Assembly: GCA_028278525.1 (NCBI GenBank)
Contig: JANQEE010000007.1
Span: 1 to 62,059 of the forward strand
DNA from: Minwuiaceae bacterium
GTDB taxonomy: Bacteria; Pseudomonadota; Alphaproteobacteria; Minwuiales; Minwuiaceae
Length of the DNA: 62,059 nt
Direction of reading: 5' to 3'
Shown here: positions 58,443-62,059 of the stretch, one piece after another
Layout: every line of letters starts with the position of its first letter
How positions within the stretch are numbered: the first letter of the stretch is position 1
Made by a program: the position numbers and the translations under genes
The notes under the pieces: generated by a model
Databases searched by the model: none
Told to the model about the DNA's origin: nothing
The model's input: only the letters and a program-made list of their open reading frames with translations

Positions 58443-59288
58443 ATGGATTGGCGAAGCCTAAGCCAAGACGAACTGGAAGCGAACTTCAATCCCCGCATCG
58501 CCGTACCTGACGCGGAGACCTACCTGGAGGATCTGGCCCATCGCAGCGAGGCGGTGCGCGCCGCCTTCCAGCCGGAGACCGACATTCGTTACGGCGACGG
58601 TCCGCGCCAGATGGTCGACCTGTTCCGCGCGCCCGCACCGAACGCGCCGCTGCACATCTACATCCATGGCGGCTATTGGCGCGCACTGACCAAAGAGGAT
58701 TTCAGCCTGATGGCGCCGCCGCTCTGCGACGACGGCGCGGCTGTCGTCGTCATGGACTACGACCTATGCCCCGCCGTCACCGTCGATACCATCGTGCGCC
58801 AGACCATCGACTGCATCGCCTTCGTGGCGAAGCGGGCCGCCGAGTTCGGCGCCGACCCCGACCGCCTGTTTCTATCCGGCCATTCCGCGGGCGCCCATCT
58901 CGCCGCCATGGCTCTGGCCCACGACTGGACCGGGGAAGGCCTACCCGCCGACCTGATCAAGGGCGCGGTGCTGGTCAGCGGCATCTACGATCCGGAACCG
59001 GTGCTGAAGCTCGCCGTCAACGAGGAGATCCGCCTGACCCCGGAGGTCGCGGCAAAGGTCAACGCCATGGCTCGCCCACCCCTGGGCGACAGGCCGGTCC
59101 TCGTCGCCGTCGGCGGCAACGAACCGCCCGGCTGGATCGCCCAATCGGTCGACTACCACACCGTCGCCGGCCCGGACGCCGAATTCATGACCGTGCCCGC
59201 CGCCAACCACTTCTCCATCGCCTTCGACATGGCCGACCCGGACCACGCCCTGCATATCGCGATGCTGGCGCAGATGGGCCTGGACTGA
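58443..59288 (+). CDS. Alpha/beta hydrolase (arylformamidase-like)
   Basis: A 281-residue esterase of the BD-FAE/HSL-like branch. The oxyanion motif is HGGYW in HIYIHGGYWRA (about 71–81), the nucleophile elbow is SGHSAGAHLAA (about 143–153; Ser146), the acid lies in the region 205–215, and the histidine is in AANHFSIAFD near 260. The HGGYW and SGHSAG pair is seen in kynurenine formamidases. The gene follows the PanE-like gene by four bases and ends the run. The substrate is unknown. Confidence 0.8.
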   Translation: MDWRSLSQDELEANFNPRIAVPDAETYLEDLAHRSEAVRAAFQPETDIRYGDGPRQMVDLFRAPAPNAPLHIYIHGGYWRALTKEDFSLMAPPLCDDGAAVVVMDYDLCPAVTVDTIVRQTIDCIAFVAKRAAEFGADPDRLFLSGHSAGAHLAAMALAHDWTGEGLPADLIKGAVLVSGIYDPEPVLKLAVNEEIRLTPEVAAKVNAMARPPLGDRPVLVAVGGNEPPGWIAQSVDYHTVAGPDAEFMTVPAANHFSIAFDMADPDHALHIAMLAQMGLD

Positions 59289-59294
59289 GGAAGA

Positions 59295-59405
59295 CCCCTC
59301 ACCCAGCTCCGGCTAAGGTTCGGCTTTCAGCCTCACCAAGCCTCCACATCCCTCTCCCAATGGGAGAGGGAGGGGCCCGGCGCGAAGCGCTGGGAGGGTG
59401 AGGGG
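59295..59405. repeat. Dispersed compound inverted repeat (CCCTCACCC type)
   Basis: Outer arms CCCCTCACCC (59295–59304) and GGGTGAGGGG (59396–59405) enclose a 10-bp hairpin CCCTCTCCCA/TGGGAGAGGG with a 1-base loop at 59350–59370. Elements of this wording occur widely between bacterial genes. It lies between the hydrolase and the convergent gamma-glutamyltransferase. Confidence 0.8.
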
Positions 59406-59451
59406 ATTCAGACCGGCAGCGTTCGGAGCGGATAACGCGCCCGCGGACGCA

Positions 59452-61041
59452 TCAATACGCCAGCGCGCAACCGTCCTTGCGCGGATCAGACCCGGCGGCG
59501 ACCGTGCCGTTCTCCCAGTCGACCTGGATGCCCTGACCGCCGCCCCACGGCATGTCCGGCCGCCCCGTCTCATGGCCCAACGCGCTGAGCCCCGCCAGCA
59601 CATCCTCGCCAAGCCCACGTTCCACCTCGACCCGATCCGACACATGGAACACCCGCGGCGCGTCCAGCGCTTCCTGTATGTCCATGCCGTAATCGACCAC
59701 GTTGGTCAGCACCTGCACGTGGCCGACCGGCTGGAAGCCGCCGCCCATCACGCCGTAGCAGAGGTCGCAGCGGCCGTCCTTCAGCGCCATGCCGGGGATG
59801 ATGGTGTGCAGCGGCCGCTTGCGCGGCGCGATGCAGTTCGGATGGCCGGGCTCCACCCGGAAGCCGGCGCCGCGGTTCTGGAAGATCACGCCCGTCTTCG
59901 GCGCGGTCAGGCCGGAGCCGAAGCCGAAAAACAGCGAGTTGATGAACGAGCAGCAGTTGCGGTCCCGATCCACCACCGTCAGATACACGGTGTCGCGGTA
60001 GACCGGCCCGGCCCCGGCGTCGTTCTTGCCCCGCGCCTTGTCCATGCTGATCTGCGCGCGCAGCGAGTCGGCCAGTTGCGACGACAGCAGCATGTCCACC
60101 GGCACGTCCGCCTGGCGCGGGTCGCCCACATACTTGTCGCGCGTCTCATAGGCCAGGCGCTGCGTCTCGATCGCCAGATGCAGCCGCTCGATGCTGGTCG
60201 GGTCCATGCCCGACAGGTCGAAGCCGGACAGAATGTTCAGCATGATCAGCGCCGTGATACCCTGGCCGTTCGGCGGGATCTCCAAAAGCTCCCGGTCGCG
60301 GTATGTGATGCGGATCGGCGTCACGTACTCGCACTGCTGCGCGGCGAAATCGTCCAGGCTGTGCTTGCCGCCGACCGACTGCAGGTAGGTGACCATGTCC
60401 TCGGCATTGGCGCCGTCGTAGAAGCCGGCGCGGCCCTCTGCGGCAATAGCCTTCAAGGTCTCCGCCAGTTCCGGCAGCCGATACTGCTGGCCGACCGTCG
60501 GCGCCCCGCCGCCGTTCAGGAAGATCCGTTTGGTGTTGGGGTCGCCGGAGAGCTTGTCCGTCATCCGGTTCCAGTCGTGGGCGACCCGGGGCGTCAGCGC
60601 GAAGCCGTTCTCGGCATAGTCGATGGCCGGCTGCAGAACCCGGTCGATGCCGAACCGGCCGTGATCCTCCAACAGCCGGCACCAGGCGTCGATCGCCCCC
60701 GGCACCGTCACCGAATGTGGGCTAAGCAAGTCGATCCGGTCGATGCCCTCGGCCAGCAGGTCGTCGGCCTTCAGCCCCTCCGGCGCGTGGCCGGAGCCGT
60801 TCAGGCCGATCACCTCGCCCTCGCCGCCCTTTTGCAGCAGCGCGAAACAGTCGCCGCCGATGCCGGTCGACATCGGCTCGACCACGCATTGCACGGCGCA
60901 GGCGGCGACCGCCGCGTCGACGGCGTTGCCGCCGGCACGCAGGATATCGATCGCCGCAAGCGTGCTCATCGGGTGGGAGGTGGCGGCGGCGCCGTTGATG
61001 CCGTGGACCACGGAACGGCCGGGCAATTGCAGATCGCGCAT
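59452..61041 (-). CDS. Gamma-glutamyltransferase family Ntn hydrolase
   Basis: A 529-residue GGT precursor that would cut itself before the nucleophile threonine; the autocleavage motif is at about 352, in DTVYLTVVD (TVYL in place of TTHL). The large subunit has SHPMSTLAAIDILRAGGNAVDAAVA (about 22–46), and the small subunit has NSLFFGFGSGL and GGGFQPVGHVQVL. No signal peptide is visible, so, unlike periplasmic GGT of E. coli, this one looks cytoplasmic. Such members often act on other gamma-glutamyl amides or acylases. The ATG at 61041 (MRDLQLPGRS) matches the family; an upstream extension is doubtful. Confidence 0.85.
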   Translation of the reverse strand: MRDLQLPGRSVVHGINGAAATSHPMSTLAAIDILRAGGNAVDAAVAACAVQCVVEPMSTGIGGDCFALLQKGGEGEVIGLNGSGHAPEGLKADDLLAEGIDRIDLLSPHSVTVPGAIDAWCRLLEDHGRFGIDRVLQPAIDYAENGFALTPRVAHDWNRMTDKLSGDPNTKRIFLNGGGAPTVGQQYRLPELAETLKAIAAEGRAGFYDGANAEDMVTYLQSVGGKHSLDDFAAQQCEYVTPIRITYRDRELLEIPPNGQGITALIMLNILSGFDLSGMDPTSIERLHLAIETQRLAYETRDKYVGDPRQADVPVDMLLSSQLADSLRAQISMDKARGKNDAGAGPVYRDTVYLTVVDRDRNCCSFINSLFFGFGSGLTAPKTGVIFQNRGAGFRVEPGHPNCIAPRKRPLHTIIPGMALKDGRCDLCYGVMGGGFQPVGHVQVLTNVVDYGMDIQEALDAPRVFHVSDRVEVERGLGEDVLAGLSALGHETGRPDMPWGGGQGIQVDWENGTVAAGSDPRKDGCALAY

Positions 61042-61178
61042 GGAAATTCCTAGCTCTGGTGGAAGCCGCGCGAGTATGCCCCCGCCCCGACGCTTTGCCA
61101 ATGGCCCCACGAGGATGTGAATAGCGCCTATTCTTGGGCCTGGCCGGCCCGCGCGCCCGTCGTGATTCCTTGGCGGGG

Positions 61179-61263
61179 GCCTAGCCGGTCCGCTCCCCCG
61201 TTCCCACCACCCACACCAGGGTACCCTATGGGTGGTTGGGACGGGGGAGCGGGCCGACTAGGC
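61179..61263. repeat. Long palindromic repeat, copy C
   Basis: Left arm 61179–61213 pairs with right arm 61229–61263 over about 35 bases with three mismatches; core AGGGTACCCT in the loop. It lies in the 240-base space between the GGT and DUF4170 genes, which holds nothing else recognisable. Confidence 0.9.
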
Positions 61264-61282
61264 TGCAACAACGGAATCGCCG

Positions 61283-61507
61283 TTAATCCTCGCCTTCCGG
61301 GAACATCAGCTCATGTAACGGAGCGACGAAGTACCGGACGTAGGCATCGTCCACGTTGGCCTGGCTCTTCGCCCGCCAGGCCGCCAGGGCGTCCTCGTAG
61401 GAAGGGTAGATACCGATCAGGTCGGCCTTGGTCGGGTCCGCCAGCACGTTTTCGCGGGTATCGACCAGGGTGCCGCCGAAGACGAGATAGAGTTCCTGTT
61501 TGGCCAT
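61283..61507 (-). CDS. DUF4170 protein, paralog 1
   Basis: A 74-residue cytoplasmic protein of the alphaproteobacterial DUF4170 family, YCII-like in size. Conserved points are LYLVFGGTLVDTRENV (about 6–21), IGIYPSYEDALAAWRAKSQANVDDA (about 32–56) and YVRYFVAPLHEL. No function is known. It is a near-duplicate of the gene 80 bases upstream on the same strand. Confidence 0.8.
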   Translation of the reverse strand: MAKQELYLVFGGTLVDTRENVLADPTKADLIGIYPSYEDALAAWRAKSQANVDDAYVRYFVAPLHELMFPEGED

Positions 61508-61587
61508 GGGGCGCCGGCTCTTGAGCTGGTTGAAACGCCGGCGCAGTATGCCTTTTCAGGCCCCGCTTTTAAATCGCGTTTGTTGGC

Positions 61588-61812
61588 TCAGGCGTCGGAT
61601 TCCGGCACCAGCAGCTTGTGCACCGGCGCCACGAAATAGCGGATATAGACGTCGTCCACATTAGCCTGGCTTTTCGTCCGCCAGGCGTCCAGCGCCGCCT
61701 CGTAGGAGGGGTAGATCCCGACCACATCGACGTCGTTGGGGTCGGACAGCACGTTCTCGCGCGGATCGGCCAGCGCGCCACCAAAGACGAGGTGCAGTTC
61801 CTGCTTGCTCAT
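61588..61812 (-). CDS. DUF4170 protein, paralog 2
   Basis: A 74-residue paralog of the preceding gene, with the same blocks (LHLVFGGALADPRENV, VGIYPSYEAALDAWRTKSQANVDDV, YIRYFVAPVHKLL). The two differ mainly at the ends (MFPEGED against LVPESDA). The tandem pair arose by local duplication. Upstream, between this gene and the window end, lies the fourth copy of the palindromic repeat. Confidence 0.8.
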   Translation of the reverse strand: MSKQELHLVFGGALADPRENVLSDPNDVDVVGIYPSYEAALDAWRTKSQANVDDVYIRYFVAPVHKLLVPESDA

Positions 61813-61913
61813 CGAGTCTAATCCGGACTTGTTCAGATCGCCGGATTAGACCCTAGCCCCGTAAAATTTCACTTAATCTAAAAAGACTACCAGATCACTG
61901 ATTTTAGGGCACT

Positions 61914-61979
61914 GCCAAGCCGGCCCGCTCCCCCGTCCCAACCACCCATACAGGGTACCCTCGGGGTGGTTGGGACGGG
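61914..61979. repeat. Long palindromic repeat, copy D (truncated right arm)
   Basis: Left arm 61914–61947 is complete; the right arm stops after GGGGTGGTTGGGACGGG (61963–61979) and continues into unrelated sequence. Core AGGGTACCCT at 61952–61961. The remaining bases to 62059 show no supported gene. Confidence 0.85.
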
Positions 61980-62059
61980 CTGAACGACGTGTCCGGGGCA
62001 CAGAAGTGCTGGGGCAAGGCGGATCAGCTATTGGCCGCTTCGTGATTCCGTTGTTGCGG

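Noticed and set aside
1..62059. tRNA, rRNA, CRISPR array, integrase or transposase genes
   Set aside because: No cloverleaf, no repeated spacer array and no recombinase motif was seen. The only repeats are intergenic hairpins and the in-frame His tract.
62024..62059. End of another minus-strand gene at the window edge
   Set aside because: An open frame ending in TGA at 62024–62026 has only 11 codons inside the window; too short to support.

Overview
The window looks like chromosomal DNA of a GC-rich alphaproteobacterium, probably of a Rhodospirillales-like group. This is inferred from gene families and gene order: argH–lptM–lysA–TIGR02302, a CpdR receiver, DUF4170, DUF2125 and DUF3426 proteins, an ethylmalonyl-CoA (EMC) pathway, polyhydroxybutyrate (PHB) genes and a class II ribonucleotide reductase. 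Nearly everything is core-type chromosome with short intergenic gaps. I see no prophage, insertion sequence, CRISPR array, rRNA or tRNA. The first and last bases fall in or near copies of one long palindromic repeat, so the window may be a contig that broke at those repeats.

Layout. 1–5.4 kb: HNH nuclease, esterase, 3-methyladenine glycosylase, GluQRS, a DUF2062 protein and an odd alpha/beta hydrolase. 5.4–10.8 kb: the EMC core, with ecm divergent from ccr–mcd across a shared control region that carries a perfect 16-bp palindrome. 10.8–12.5 kb: two paralogous secreted proteins with a complete metzincin zinc motif. 12.6–16.2 kb: HIG1-like protein, cobalamin adenosyltransferase, etfBA and 3-hydroxybutyryl-CoA dehydrogenase; these plausibly supply cofactor, electron sink and precursor for the EMC enzymes. 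16.3–27.8 kb: NifU-like, TlpA-like, argH–lptM–lysA–TIGR02302, cpdR, hpt, DUF3426, ftsEX, YdcF-like and plsC. 28–33.2 kb: B12-dependent nrdJ followed by a type II restriction-modification pair (adenine methylase plus a BsuBI/PstI-family nuclease). 33.2–39.5 kb: ChaC, DUF2125, GFA, then a chorismate mutase–hisC–tyrC block with a possible leucine-rich leader peptide.

39.6–44.2 kb: a secreted cyclase-family protein and a four-gene operon for an FtsX/MacB-type ABC transporter. Its permease carries a roughly 105-residue histidine/acid-rich insert, and two secreted DUF3299 paralogs follow. An AT-rich palindrome in front of the operon resembles a Zur operator, so a zinc role is inferred. 44.2–51 kb: PHB genes phaB, phaA, a PhaC-like synthase, a small PhaE-like partner overlapping phaC, and the repressor gene phaR, with a large MscS channel gene in between. 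51.3–62 kb: an orphan protein behind an AT-rich spacer, glpD, an ACC deaminase (acdS) with its divergent Lrp-type regulator (acdR; no canonical start codon), a PEP-CTERM-like protein, acyl-CoA synthetase, ketopantoate-reductase-like protein, esterase, gamma-glutamyltransferase and two DUF4170 genes.

Two functional themes link distant parts. One is acetyl-CoA/C4 metabolism: PhaA, PhaB, PhaC, Hbd, Ccr, Ecm, Mcd, ETF and possibly PhaR. The other is cobalamin: Ecm, the adenosyltransferase and NrdJ. The observations most worth following are the His-rich transporter operon with its palindrome, the ecm/ccr control palindrome, the metzincin pair, the ATC-start acdR with a Lrp-like box, and the leader peptide before chorismate mutase.
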